Of a stretch of 64,000 bases of DNA, positions 45,677 through 55,077 are shown piece after piece. Position numbers and translations under genes: made by a program. The stretch comes from Corynebacterium ammoniagenes DSM 20306 (GTDB lineage: Bacteria; Actinomycetota; Actinomycetes; Mycobacteriales; Mycobacteriaceae), in the NCBI RefSeq assembly GCF_001941425.1, contig NZ_CP009244.1, positions 1,798,001 to 1,862,000 of the forward strand, written 5' to 3'. Each line of letters opens with the position of its first letter. Position 1 is the stretch's first letter. Under the pieces are notes generated by a model. The model worked only from the letters and a program-made list of their open reading frames with translations, had not been told where the DNA came from and ran no database searches.

Positions 45677-48600
45677 GTGAGCAACTCGAGCATCTATGGC
45701 CCCAATGCGTGGCTGATTGACGAACAGTTCCAGCAGTATTCCAAGGATCCCAACTCCGTAGACAAGGAGTGGCGAGAGTTCTTTGAGAAGAACGGTGCCC
45801 CAAAGAAGCAGGCTGAAGCGGCACAGTCCGCACCAAAGGCCAGCGCTAAAAAGGACGCCCCACAGCAGTCGAAGGCGAAAGCTACGGAAGGCGAGCCTAC
45901 TGCAACTAAGCAAGCAGCACGCAAGACCGTAGTCGATGCTAGCGCTGAAGAAGCTAAGACCATTCAAAAGGCTCCAAGCCCAGTTGGTCCGGCTCCTAAG
46001 AAGAGCCCTGAATCTCCTCTAGACCGTATTGAGCCTTACCCAGAATTTTCTGAAAAGCCTCTTAAGGGCATGTTCCGCGCTATTGCGAAGAACATGGACC
46101 AGTCGCTAGAGATCCCAACCGCAACCACCGTGCGCGATATGCCGGTGAAGTTGATGTGGGAAAACCGCGCGATGATCAACGACCACCTCAAGCGCACCCG
46201 CGGTGGCAAGATCTCCTTTACCCACATTCTTGGCTGGGCCATTGTTAAGGCTGTTCAGATCCATCCAGATATGAACATCCGTTACGAAGTTCAGGACGGC
46301 AAGCCAACCGCCGTCCAACCAGAACACATCAACTTAGGTCTTGCAATTGACTTGCCGCAAAAGGATGGGTCCCGCGCGCTTGTCGTTGCAGCTATTAAAG
46401 ACTGTGAAAACAAGTCCTTTACTGAGTTCGTTGATTCCTACGAAGACATTGTCACCCGTTCCCGCAAGAACAAGTTGACGATGGATGACTTCTCTGGCGT
46501 TTCCATTAACTTGACCAACCCAGGTGGTATTGGTACCCGTCACTCCATTGCTCGTTTGACTAAGGGTTCCGGCTCCATCATTGGTGTTGGTTCCATGGAT
46601 TACCCAGCGGAGTTCGCTGGCGCTTCCACCGACCGCTTGGCAGACCTCGGCGTCGGCCGTCTGGTTACCTTGACCTCCACCTATGACCACCGCGTCATCC
46701 AGGGTGCAGAGTCCGGTGAGTTCCTGCGTACCATTTCCCAGCTCATTGTTGATCACAAGTTCTGGGATGAAATCTTCCAGGAAATGGGTATTCCTTACCA
46801 GCCTTTCCGCTGGGCACAGGATGTTCCAAACAAGGGCATCGACAAGAACACCCGTGTCATGTCCCTCATCGAGTCCTACCGCTCCCGCGGTCACTTGATT
46901 GCCGATGTCAACCCACTGGGCTGGGCACAACCGGGACTTCCTATTCCAGATCACCGCGACCTGGATATGGAAACCCATGGCCTGACCATCTGGGATCTGG
47001 ACCGCACCTTCAACGTTGGTGGATTTGGTGGCAAGGAGTCCATGCAGCTGCGTGAGGTACTCTCTCGCCTGCGCTCTGCCTACACCCTCAAGGTTGGTAC
47101 CGAATACGCGCATATCCTCGATCGCGATGAGCGCGAGTGGCTGCGTGACCGCCTCGAAGCTGGCATGCCTAAGCCGACCAACGCTGAGCAGAAGTACATC
47201 CTGCAGAAGGTCAACGCTGCAGAAGCTTTCGAAAACTTCCTGCAGACCAAGTACGTCGGCCAAAAGCGCTTCTCCCTTGAGGGCGCTGAAGCACTGATTC
47301 CTTTGATGGACTCCGTCATTGACACCGCTGCGGGTCAGGGCCTCGATGAAGTTGTCATCGGTATGCCTCACCGTGGCCGTCTGAATGTCTTGTTCAACAT
47401 CGTTGGCAAGCCACTGGCACAGCTGTTTGCTGAGTTCGACGGTAACTTCAAGGGTGGCCAGGCTGGTGGCTCCGGTGACGTGAAGTACCACTTGGGTGCC
47501 TCCGGCGAGCACTTGCAGATGTTCGGCGACGGCGAAATCAAGGTCACCTTGACCGCTAACCCATCCCACCTGGAAGCAGTAGACCCGGTCTTGGTTGGTA
47601 TGGCTCGCGCAAAGCAGGACATCCTGGACAAGGGCCACGACGGCTACTCCGTTGTTCCTTTGATGCTGCACGGCGATGCTTCTTTCGCTGGTCTAGGCGT
47701 TATCCAGGAGACCATCAACTTGTCCCAGCTGCGTGGCTACACCACCGGCGGTACCGTACACATTGTGGTCAACAACCAGATTGGTTTCACCACCACTCCT
47801 GATTCTTCCCGCTCGACCTACTACTCCACCGACTTGGCTAAGGGCTTTGATTGCCCGGTCTTCCACGTCAACGGTGATGACCCAGAAGCAGTTGTTTGGG
47901 TAGGCCAGTTGGCGACCGAGTACCGTCGTCGCTTCGGCAAGGACGTCTTCATTGACCTGCTGTGCTACCGCCTGCGCGGTCACAATGAGGCTGACGATCC
48001 TTCCATGACCCAGCCAGTTCTCTACGACAAGATCAACGATCACCGCGGTGTTCGCGAGTCCTACACCGAAGACCTCATCGGCCGTGGCGACCTGTCCTCT
48101 GAGGACGCAGAAGCTGCTGCACGAGACTTCCACGACCAGATGGAATCCGTCTTCGCAGAAGTTAAGGAAGCAGAGAAGAAGGGCCCACAGGAGCAGGAAG
48201 GCATTACCACTTCTCAGGCTCTGACCCGTGGACTTGATACCTCGATTACTGCCGATGAGATGCGTGCCCTCGGCCAGTCCTACCTGGATACCCCAGAAGG
48301 ATTCGAATACCACAAGCGCGTGGGCAAGGTTGCCCAAGAGCGTGCCAAGGCTTCCATCGAAGGTGGCATTGACTGGGGCTGGGGCGAGCTCATCGCTTTC
48401 GGTTCTTTGGCTAATGAAGGCAAGCTTGTTCGTCTCGCCGGTGAGGATTCCCGTCGTGGTACCTTCACCCAGCGTCACGCAATTGCTTTCGATCCAAACA
48501 GCGGTGAAGAATTCAACCCACTCAACCAGCTCGCTACCGAGCGCGGCAACGGCGGTAAGTTCCTGCCTTATAACTCCGCGCTGACCGAGTTTGCTGGCAT

Positions 48601-49432
48601 GGGCTTCGAATACGGCTACTCCCTGGGTAACCAGGACGCAGTCGTAGTTTGGGAAGCACAGTTCGGTGACTTCGCTAACGGTGCTCAGACCATCATCGAT
48701 GAGTACGTATCCTCCGGTGAAGCAAAGTGGGGCCAGACCTCTTCTCTGATCCTTCTTCTGCCACACGGTTACGAAGGCCAGGGTCCTGACCACTCTTCCG
48801 CTCGTATCGAGCGCTTCCTGCAGCTGTGTGCTGAGGGGTCCATGACTGTTGCACAGCCAACGACCCCAGCTAACCACTTCCACTTGCTGCGCCGTCAGGC
48901 TCTGGGTGAGATGAAGCGTCCACTGGTTGTCTTCTCTCCAAAGTCGATGCTGCGTAACAAGGCTGCTTACTCCTCCATCGAAGAGTTCACCGACGTTAAC
49001 TCCTTTACCTCCGTCATCAACGATCCAAACTTGGTGGACCGTGACGGTAATGTCATCGGCGATGCAGAGAAGGTCAAGACCATCATGCTAGTCTCCGGCA
49101 AGATCTACTACGACTTGGAAAAGAAGCGCGCTGCCGATGGCCGCGACGACATCGCCATTGTTCGTATCGAGATGCTGCACCCAATTCCGTTCAACCGTCT
49201 GCGTGATGCATTCGAGTCCTACCCGAATGCCACCCAGGTCCGCTTCGTTCAGGATGAGCCAGCTAACCAGGGTCCATGGCCGTTCTACAACGAGCACCTG
49301 CGCGATCTGATTCCAGATATGCCAGAAATGGTTCGCGTATCCCGCCGCTCGCAGTCCTCGACTGCAACCGGTATTGCAAAGGTTCACCAGCTTGAGCAGA
49401 AGAACCTACTCGACGAGGCCTTCGACATCTAG
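45677..49432 (+). CDS. odhA: 2-oxoglutarate dehydrogenase, fused E2/E1 (OdhA type)
   Basis: TCA-cycle enzyme: oxidative decarboxylation of 2-oxoglutarate. GTG 45677 is chosen because GAGGCGAG lies about 9 nt upstream; an ATG at 45659 gives 1257 aa instead of 1251. Order: E1-type N-terminal segment (NAWLIDEQFQQYSKDP), Ala/Lys-rich linker (~40-105), E2 acyltransferase domain with the active motif DHRVIQG (337-343), then E1 with GMPHRGRLN (~562-570) and the ThDP motif starting GDASFAG (666) and ending VVNNQIGF. There is no lipoyl domain, as is typical of actinobacteria, where the complex joins pyruvate dehydrogenase E2 and is inhibited by OdhI. Confidence 0.97.
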   Translation: MSNSSIYGPNAWLIDEQFQQYSKDPNSVDKEWREFFEKNGAPKKQAEAAQSAPKASAKKDAPQQSKAKATEGEPTATKQAARKTVVDASAEEAKTIQKAPSPVGPAPKKSPESPLDRIEPYPEFSEKPLKGMFRAIAKNMDQSLEIPTATTVRDMPVKLMWENRAMINDHLKRTRGGKISFTHILGWAIVKAVQIHPDMNIRYEVQDGKPTAVQPEHINLGLAIDLPQKDGSRALVVAAIKDCENKSFTEFVDSYEDIVTRSRKNKLTMDDFSGVSINLTNPGGIGTRHSIARLTKGSGSIIGVGSMDYPAEFAGASTDRLADLGVGRLVTLTSTYDHRVIQGAESGEFLRTISQLIVDHKFWDEIFQEMGIPYQPFRWAQDVPNKGIDKNTRVMSLIESYRSRGHLIADVNPLGWAQPGLPIPDHRDLDMETHGLTIWDLDRTFNVGGFGGKESMQLREVLSRLRSAYTLKVGTEYAHILDRDEREWLRDRLEAGMPKPTNAEQKYILQKVNAAEAFENFLQTKYVGQKRFSLEGAEALIPLMDSVIDTAAGQGLDEVVIGMPHRGRLNVLFNIVGKPLAQLFAEFDGNFKGGQAGGSGDVKYHLGASGEHLQMFGDGEIKVTLTANPSHLEAVDPVLVGMARAKQDILDKGHDGYSVVPLMLHGDASFAGLGVIQETINLSQLRGYTTGGTVHIVVNNQIGFTTTPDSSRSTYYSTDLAKGFDCPVFHVNGDDPEAVVWVGQLATEYRRRFGKDVFIDLLCYRLRGHNEADDPSMTQPVLYDKINDHRGVRESYTEDLIGRGDLSSEDAEAAARDFHDQMESVFAEVKEAEKKGPQEQEGITTSQALTRGLDTSITADEMRALGQSYLDTPEGFEYHKRVGKVAQERAKASIEGGIDWGWGELIAFGSLANEGKLVRLAGEDSRRGTFTQRHAIAFDPNSGEEFNPLNQLATERGNGGKFLPYNSALTEFAGMGFEYGYSLGNQDAVVVWEAQFGDFANGAQTIIDEYVSSGEAKWGQTSSLILLLPHGYEGQGPDHSSARIERFLQLCAEGSMTVAQPTTPANHFHLLRRQALGEMKRPLVVFSPKSMLRNKAAYSSIEEFTDVNSFTSVINDPNLVDRDGNVIGDAEKVKTIMLVSGKIYYDLEKKRAADGRDDIAIVRIEMLHPIPFNRLRDAFESYPNATQVRFVQDEPANQGPWPFYNEHLRDLIPDMPEMVRVSRRSQSSTATGIAKVHQLEQKNLLDEAFDI

Positions 49433-49453
49433 TCCCAGCCTTTAAGAGCAATT

Positions 49454-49492
49454 AAGTGGCTCACTCCATATCCTGGAGTGAGCCACTTTTTG
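49454..49492 (+). terminator. Terminator of odhA
   Basis: A perfect 15-bp stem AAGTGGCTCACTCCA (49454-49468) with its complement at 49474-49488 and loop TATCC, followed by TTTTTG. Confidence 0.93.
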
Positions 49493-49505
49493 TATCTCGC
49501 TACAT

Positions 49506-51275
49506 CTACTGCCGGGCCCAATCGCCGATGGGGCCTGGCAACGCTGCCGGCGGATCGCCCACTAGATCCCGTCGGTTCTTGTCCGCCTCCACGCGCGACA
49601 TAACCGCCTTAATCATGGTGGATTTCTTCTTCTTTTCCTGGTTTCGACCAGCCGCACCAGGCGCCATCATCGCACCAGGTCCGCGTCCATGCTGGCTTTG
49701 TGAAGCTGTACCGTTCGCTCCTGCACCAGCAGCATGCGTTCCCGAACCAGTACCTGCCGCTGCGCCCGCACGACCACCGCTATCACCGCCTGTGTTTAAG
49801 AGCCGTGATCCTGCTTCTCCACCAGCAACACTGACTCCCCGACCTCCCGAGATACCACTAGCGCCTCGTAGACCACCTAGCCCTGCGCCAGCGCCAATGC
49901 CTGCACCTCGTAGTCCCGCTGCAGGCAAACCTGCAGCCGCACTACCTAGACCAGCAGCACCACCGAAAGTTCCCAAGCTACCCACCCCGCCAGAGGTCCC
50001 CACAGCAGTTCCGAAGCCACTATTATTCGGTGCTGCAGTGGCAAGCCCACCATGCCCCAGCGATGGACTATTCCCCGCATTCAAGGTCCCCAGCCCAGGG
50101 CTATTAAATCCGGCGGTCTGGGTGGTTGCATCCATCAACGGTGTCATGCCGCCATCTATGAAGTTCTGGAGCTTCCCTCCTCCATAAAGCGCCTCATTGC
50201 GTTCACTGACTGCGTGACGAACTTGTTCCACCAAGCCTTGGTCGATGTTTTCTAATGCGACCAGTTCACCATCAGCAACGCCAAAAGAACCGGGACCAAT
50301 TTCACCACCTGCTAGCGCCTGTTGAATCTCCTGCGGCCACACAACCTCATCGGTGTTGTAGCGCATTCCAGTTCCCGCAATAGCTCCCAAGCCAACGTCG
50401 ATGTTGTCTCCCCCGCCGGAAGCAGCCGGAGCTTCAGCCAAACTTTGCTGGTTGGGCAACGAACTAGTGACCATCTCCTGCAACTTCGCTTGCCACTTAG
50501 CCAACATTGCCGCTTCCATTGCCTTTTGTGCAATGGGATCTGGGATTGCTTTCACGGCTTGCAGATCAGCTGGAATTTCCACGTACCCAAATGGCGCTTG
50601 TGAGACCAAATTAAAGGCTCGCTGATTCATCACCGAAGCATTTGCCGCAAATTGTTCACCGGTCGTAGCCAACTCCCGAATCTTGTTAGCCGCACTACGC
50701 GTGAATTCACTATCATTTTCACTGTCGATCGTAGAAGCGGCATTGTTTAATTGGTCCACCACTTGCCGAATATTTGAGGCCATCGTATTCCAGTCCACCG
50801 CAGCTTGAGCAAGCTCGCCGAACTTTGTGGCATTAAAATTGTTGGCCAATTGGAGCAACGAGGCACCTGGAAACACCACTGGTGGCACGAACGTAAGAGG
50901 CACACTTTGGTTACTCGGTTGCGCTGGCAAACCCGCACCTATCGAGCCGACTGCACCGCCGGTATCCGCGAGGTCAAGCCCTCTTGAATTTGAATCTTCT
51001 TGCGCTGACAGAGCATCAATCTCAGCAGCCAGCAGCTCACTCGCCCAGCCCACTTGATTTGAGTAAGTCCGGAGCATCTCCTGGGCTGACGCCGGATCTT
51101 GTTTGATAGCTCTTCCGTGAATTGCTCCCGCCTCATTTAACCCTGCAATCGCCGAAAACTGTAAACCTAAGTTACTAGTTACGCTTACACCCGTGGTTTC
51201 GATTTCTCTTTGAGCAAAGGTCAGTTGACTCAGAGCCCCGTTAAGGGAGTCAATATTAATCCTCATTTTTTCCAT
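49506..51275 (-). CDS. PPE/EspB-like helical protein with Gly/Ala-rich region, 589 aa
   Basis: The N-terminal ~280 residues look helical like WXG100/PPE or EspB proteins (MRINIDSLNGALSQLTFAQREIE...LRTYSNQVGWASELLAAEIDALS). A folded middle (~280-380) precedes a low-complexity Gly/Ala/Ser region (~390-530). A conserved-looking C-terminal tail follows: a basic KKKKSTMIKAVMSRVEADKNRRDLVGD stretch, then a proline-containing PPAALPGPIGDW. The tail type is known from actinobacterial type VII-associated proteins. Start ATG 51275, or 51266. It overlaps the upstream lipoprotein gene by 20 bp, so they are one unit. No signal peptide; secretion route unproven. Confidence 0.7.
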   Translation of the reverse strand: MEKMRINIDSLNGALSQLTFAQREIETTGVSVTSNLGLQFSAIAGLNEAGAIHGRAIKQDPASAQEMLRTYSNQVGWASELLAAEIDALSAQEDSNSRGLDLADTGGAVGSIGAGLPAQPSNQSVPLTFVPPVVFPGASLLQLANNFNATKFGELAQAAVDWNTMASNIRQVVDQLNNAASTIDSENDSEFTRSAANKIRELATTGEQFAANASVMNQRAFNLVSQAPFGYVEIPADLQAVKAIPDPIAQKAMEAAMLAKWQAKLQEMVTSSLPNQQSLAEAPAASGGGDNIDVGLGAIAGTGMRYNTDEVVWPQEIQQALAGGEIGPGSFGVADGELVALENIDQGLVEQVRHAVSERNEALYGGGKLQNFIDGGMTPLMDATTQTAGFNSPGLGTLNAGNSPSLGHGGLATAAPNNSGFGTAVGTSGGVGSLGTFGGAAGLGSAAAGLPAAGLRGAGIGAGAGLGGLRGASGISGGRGVSVAGGEAGSRLLNTGGDSGGRAGAAAGTGSGTHAAGAGANGTASQSQHGRGPGAMMAPGAAGRNQEKKKKSTMIKAVMSRVEADKNRRDLVGDPPAALPGPIGDWARQ

Positions 51276-51927
51276 CCAGGTCTAATACGGTTAGAAGCTT
51301 ATTCTGCGCCATTTCGCATGGATCGAGTGCTAATTCCTGATCCATACCTTTAAAAGACTGGAAAGCTATAGCCAAGGTTCCACGGTGCGTTTCAATCGCC
51401 GCTTGGCATTCGGTATCAGGGAGATACTCGGAGCGGTGCAGCAGTATTGGGGCGCCTTGGGCTGTCTCCGTCCAACTAATTTCGCCGGAAATACCGTTGT
51501 AGTCAATAAAGCTGTGGCGACTTCCTTGAAGTTTGAACACTGCATCGCCATATTCATTTGGTGCAGTAAAGCTACACACTCCATCAACTTCACCTAAGCC
51601 CTCCAACATCTCTTTGTCGTAAAGACCAGCTTCTTCGAGGAAGTCGTCAGGCATCTCAAGGCAGGGCTTGTATTGGATAAAGTCGGGATCGCGACGGTCA
51701 AAGCTCCCTAGTGGTGGAAAGACAGATTCTGCCTCGCGTGAGCTGTCTTCGGCAGTGGTATCGGCGTCGTCGGTTGATTTGTCTGAAGGTGGCTGTGGTG
51801 ATGCGGTTTCCACCGGTGTGGACGCATCCGCAGTTTCCGTGGCGCCGATATTGGCAGAGCAAGCAGATTGAACGGCTGCGGCGGCTACAAGAAGACTGGC
51901 GACAAACAGCTTTTTGCCTGGCTTCAT
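51256..51927 (-). CDS. DUF3558-like lipoprotein, 223 aa
   Basis: A lipoprotein with a signal peptide and lipobox VQSAC (acylated C23), then a Thr/Ser/Asp-rich linker and a folded domain with paired cysteines (YKPCLEMPDDFLEEAGL, VDGVCSFTAPNEYG, PDTECQ, ALDPCEMAQ), the spacing seen in DUF3558 lipoproteins of mycobacteria. It sits on the outer face of the membrane. It overlaps the PPE/EspB-like gene by 20 bp, so the two products are probably partners in the envelope. Function unknown. Confidence 0.8.
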   Translation of the reverse strand: MKPGKKLFVASLLVAAAAVQSACSANIGATETADASTPVETASPQPPSDKSTDDADTTAEDSSREAESVFPPLGSFDRRDPDFIQYKPCLEMPDDFLEEAGLYDKEMLEGLGEVDGVCSFTAPNEYGDAVFKLQGSRHSFIDYNGISGEISWTETAQGAPILLHRSEYLPDTECQAAIETHRGTLAIAFQSFKGMDQELALDPCEMAQNKLLTVLDLDGKNED

Positions 51928-52098
51928 AGCAACTCACCGCCTACAAAGACGGCATGAATGTTGTTAGGTCTGATGATGGACAAAGAGCAAGACACAGGTG
52001 TAGTGCCATAACAGTGCATATAGTTCCCCCGAACTCCCAGTTGTGCTTTTAGCATGCATGACTGGGCAGGGTTTGTCCATGGATAAGGGCACTGCAGT

Positions 52099-52118
52099 GG
52101 GCCCCACAGAGTGTGGGC
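52099..52118 (-). terminator. Weak hairpin after the 52.1-kb lipoprotein gene
   Basis: GCCCCACA-GAG-TGTGGGC lies 21 bp past the stop codon on the minus strand. No good T-tract, so low confidence. Confidence 0.35.
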
Positions 52119-52138
52119 TTAAGTTACTAGCTGGCTAA

Positions 52139-52843
52139 CTAGTTGGATTCTTTATTTGAATCGGAATCAGCATCATCGGACACGGCATCGCCGGTATCAA
52201 GATTGCCGCCACCGGCAACAGAGGTCAGCAGCCACTGTTCAACTACTTCGTCAACAGGGGCGTCCTGGGATGCATCGACAAGCTCTTGCAAATCAGTATT
52301 GGTGATGTACTTCGTCACGCTATTGACCTCATAACGATCATTGCGGTCGAGCAAAGTCTTCTTATAGATAGGAACGATATTGAGCGGAATATCGACCTCA
52401 TCGAAATCCTCGCACCAGGTTGCGCCAGATGGGTCATTAGTCGTCCAGTCGGTGGGCAAAGACCCCATCATTTCTTCATGGGTCACCGCATTGTTATCGC
52501 GGCCGTCGAAGTCTTCCTCAGCTTCGAATGCTTCCTCGAGCTCTTGGGCGCGCTGCGGATCATTTTCCCACAGGATCTGGCCGGTACAGCCAATGCGAAA
52601 GTTCCCCTCGCCCGTCGGCACAATCTCCGCATCGCGCTTTTGCAATTCCAACGAGCCGCGGTAGATTTCCGCCAGCACACGCTCTTCAGGGTTATTTGAT
52701 TCTACTTCGATCTGCACAGGCTCAGTTTGCAGGCCTTTAGTCTCCGGGGAAACTTCCGCAAAACTGCAGGCAGAAAGTACTGCCGTCGATAAAATCAAAC
52801 ACACGCCACCAAACTTCTTCACTCGTAGCAGCCTAGCAGCCAC
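52139..52843 (-). CDS. Lipoprotein, 234 aa, unknown function
   Basis: Signal peptide with lipobox LSAC (C26, or C19 if translation starts at GTG 52822, VKKFGGVCLIL, which gives a more typical signal sequence). The mature part is acidic, with two cysteines (IGCTGQ, TWCEDF) and a Ser/Asp-rich C-terminal tail. It sits beside mrp in divergent orientation with a very short gap. I do not recognise the family. Confidence 0.75.
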   Translation of the reverse strand: MAARLLRVKKFGGVCLILSTAVLSACSFAEVSPETKGLQTEPVQIEVESNNPEERVLAEIYRGSLELQKRDAEIVPTGEGNFRIGCTGQILWENDPQRAQELEEAFEAEEDFDGRDNNAVTHEEMMGSLPTDWTTNDPSGATWCEDFDEVDIPLNIVPIYKKTLLDRNDRYEVNSVTKYITNTDLQELVDASQDAPVDEVVEQWLLTSVAGGGNLDTGDAVSDDADSDSNKESN

Positions 52844-52887
52844 GGCCTTTCGACATTGTGCGCGACGGGACTAGACTGGGATTTGCT

Positions 52888-54024
52888 ATGACTACCGCAT
52901 TAACCGAATCCGCTGTCCGCAGCGCGCTCTCCCGCGTAGAGGATCCTGAAATTGGCAAGCCAATTACAGAACTCAACATGGTCAACACCGTCGAAGTAGA
53001 TGGCCAAGACGTTTCCGTTGAGATTTTGTTGACGATTGCTGGCTGTCCAATGAAAGACACCATTAATACCAACGTCCGCGCCGCCATCGAAGATATCGAA
53101 GGCGTAGGAAACGTTAACGTCACTCTTGGCTCCATGACCGATGAGCAGCGTTTAGAACTCAAAAAGCAGCTGCGCGGCAGCGCGCAGGATCCGGAGATTC
53201 CATTCTCCAAGCCGGATTCCACCACCCGCGTCTTCGCTGTTGCCTCCGGCAAGGGCGGCGTGGGCAAGTCCTCCATGACCGTGAACTTAGCCGCAGCGCT
53301 GCAAGCACAAGGCTTTAAGGTAGGCGTGGTCGATGCTGATATTTACGGCCACTCCGTACCCGGTCAGCTCGGCAGCACCGCCGGCCCAACCGTGTTAGAT
53401 GATGAAATGCTGCTGCCACCTATCGCGCACGGCATCAAGCACATTTCCATCGGTCAGTTCGTCCAGGGCAACGCGCCTATTGTCTGGCGTGGACCAATGC
53501 TGCACCGCGCACTCCAGCAGTTCTTAACGGACGTGTTCTGGGGCGATTTGGACTTCTTGCTTTTGGATCTGCCTCCGGGAACCGGCGATGTTGCCCTGTC
53601 TGTTGCGCAGCTGATCCCTAATGCTGAGCTATTGGTTGTCACCACCCCACAGGCAGCGGCAGCCGAGGTTGCAGAGCGCGCGGGCTCGATCTCCCAGCAG
53701 ACCAGCCAGCGCGTGGCTGGTGTTATTGAAAATATGTCTGCGATGGTCATGCCTGATGGCTCTACCGTGGACGTCTTTGGCTCCGGTGGCGGCCAGGTTG
53801 TGGCAGATCGCCTGACCACGTTGCTGGGCTACGAGGTCGAGCAATTAGGACAGGTCCCATTGGAGCCAGCACTGCGTGTCGATAGCGATGCCGGCACCCC
53901 CACGGTTCTTGCGAACCCTGAGTCCCCGGCGTCCAAGGCTATTACGGACGTCGCTCACAAGATTTCCAAGCGTCGGACTTCCCTCGCTGGAAAGCCATTA
54001 GGACTGGGAGTGACCCAGCACTAA
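52888..54024 (+). CDS. mrp: Mrp/ApbC-family ATPase (Fe-S cluster carrier type)
   Basis: P-loop ATPase thought to carry or insert Fe-S clusters. From ATG 52888 it has 378 aa; GTG 52858 is a longer alternative without support. A TAGACT -10 box 10 nt above the ATG implies a very short leader. The N-terminal MIP18/DUF59 domain (~1-90) precedes the deviant Walker A GKGGVGKSS (121-129), then DADIYGHS and LPPGTGD. The CxxC usually following VIENMS is absent here (ENMSAMVMPDGST), which I recall also for mycobacterial Mrp. Convergent with tatB. Confidence 0.92.
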   Translation: MTTALTESAVRSALSRVEDPEIGKPITELNMVNTVEVDGQDVSVEILLTIAGCPMKDTINTNVRAAIEDIEGVGNVNVTLGSMTDEQRLELKKQLRGSAQDPEIPFSKPDSTTRVFAVASGKGGVGKSSMTVNLAAALQAQGFKVGVVDADIYGHSVPGQLGSTAGPTVLDDEMLLPPIAHGIKHISIGQFVQGNAPIVWRGPMLHRALQQFLTDVFWGDLDFLLLDLPPGTGDVALSVAQLIPNAELLVVTTPQAAAAEVAERAGSISQQTSQRVAGVIENMSAMVMPDGSTVDVFGSGGGQVVADRLTTLLGYEVEQLGQVPLEPALRVDSDAGTPTVLANPESPASKAITDVAHKISKRRTSLAGKPLGLGVTQH

Positions 54025-54033
54025 ATATTTGGG

Positions 54034-54627
54034 CTATGTAATATCCGCCCACGAAAATCCGCCGCCAGCATATCCCTGACTATTGTTATTCGGGTTCTGC
54101 GGCGGATTATTTTGTGCCTGCTGTGGATAGCCCTGCTGCTGACCGTACTGTTGCGGTGCCTGCGGAGGCTGCACATGCGGTAGCTGAGCAGGCCCAGCGT
54201 GATTCTGCGGAGCATGGTGCTGCGGAGTATGAGCATGCGGGGGCTGCTGGTTCGGCTGCGGCGCGATGGGTGGCTGCGCGGTGTTGCTCGGTGGCTGCGG
54301 GGTGGGCTCTTCTAAAAGCTTTTTCGGGTTGAAGTCATCCCACGCGGAATCATCACCATCAAAAAGTGCTTTCGTTATTGCGGCGCGTGGACCTAGACGG
54401 CCCCACTCTGCTGCTTGGGACAAAGGCTCGCGGATGGCGTCGAACTCTTGGCCGAGCCCCTCGAAATCGCCGTTTAGTTCCTTCTTAGCGTTATTGATCG
54501 CCTTTCGCGCAGCAAAGATTGCTGCCCGCACATCTTGAATTACATTGGGCAGGCGCTCAGGACCGATGATAATGAGCGCCAGCAACCCGATGAAAAATAT
54601 CTCAACCCAGCCAATTGACGAAAACAC
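54034..54627 (-). CDS. tatB: Sec-independent (Tat) translocase subunit TatB
   Basis: The 197-aa TatB has an N-terminal membrane helix [20 protein letters not shown] (2-21), the hinge GPERLP, and an amphipathic helix ([28 protein letters not shown]). The tail is long and rich in Pro, Gln, His and Asn, ending in GYAGGGFSW. It starts 9 bp behind the anti-sigma gene. A sigE-anti-sigma-tatB order is conserved in corynebacteria; mycobacteria have htrA in between. Confidence 0.93.
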   Translation of the reverse strand: MFSSIGWVEIFFIGLLALIIIGPERLPNVIQDVRAAIFAARKAINNAKKELNGDFEGLGQEFDAIREPLSQAAEWGRLGPRAAITKALFDGDDSAWDDFNPKKLLEEPTPQPPSNTAQPPIAPQPNQQPPHAHTPQHHAPQNHAGPAQLPHVQPPQAPQQYGQQQGYPQQAQNNPPQNPNNNSQGYAGGGFSWADIT

Positions 54628-54636
54628 GGATTTAGC

Positions 54637-55071
54637 TTACTCGTTTCCTCGTTGGTTGTGCTTGATAGCCCTGACAACCATTTCTAGCTTGTCAAAAAAG
54701 TCCTGCCTCGTTGCAGGTTGATGTTCGTCCTCCGGCGTATGAGCCTGACATGACTCTTGGTTGCCAATGCTGGCCAATTTACGCAGGAGATCCCGCGGAG
54801 CCCGCACCTGAGATTCGGTATTGCAATGACGAACCCACTCGGAGGTCCCGCGTTGGATATAGATCTCCTCGCGGCATTCGTGACAATGCACTAAGTGAAC
54901 GCGAGCGCGGTGTTTGGCTTTCGAGTCCATCTCATCATCAACAAAAGCCACCACTGCCTCCGGGCCTAGGTGCCCGGTGGTATCAGCCCGTCGCGCTTTC
55001 GATTTTCCACGCGCGCGCATCTTCTGCCGGGTTTCCGCAGAAAGCTCCGCAATGTGTGCAAACTGAGACAT
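54637..55071 (-). CDS. cseE: Zinc-binding anti-sigma factor for SigE
   Basis: A 144-aa cytosolic anti-sigma factor (RseA/CseE type). The zinc anti-sigma motif Hx3Cx2C is present as HLVHCHEC (about residues 58-65). No membrane span. The N-terminus is basic (KMRARGKSKARRADTTG) and the C-terminus polar. It lies 6 bp behind sigE, giving stoichiometric co-expression. It is expected to hold SigE inactive until surface or redox stress. Confidence 0.92.
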   Translation of the reverse strand: MSQFAHIAELSAETRQKMRARGKSKARRADTTGHLGPEAVVAFVDDEMDSKAKHRARVHLVHCHECREEIYIQRGTSEWVRHCNTESQVRAPRDLLRKLASIGNQESCQAHTPEDEHQPATRQDFFDKLEMVVRAIKHNQRGNE

Positions 55072-55077
55072 ACTGAC

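Noticed and set aside
46334..48883. Two long minus-strand ORFs (445 and 396 aa) inside odhA
   Set aside because: They mirror odhA codon usage, show no motif or ribosome site, and odhA itself is certain on the plus strand.
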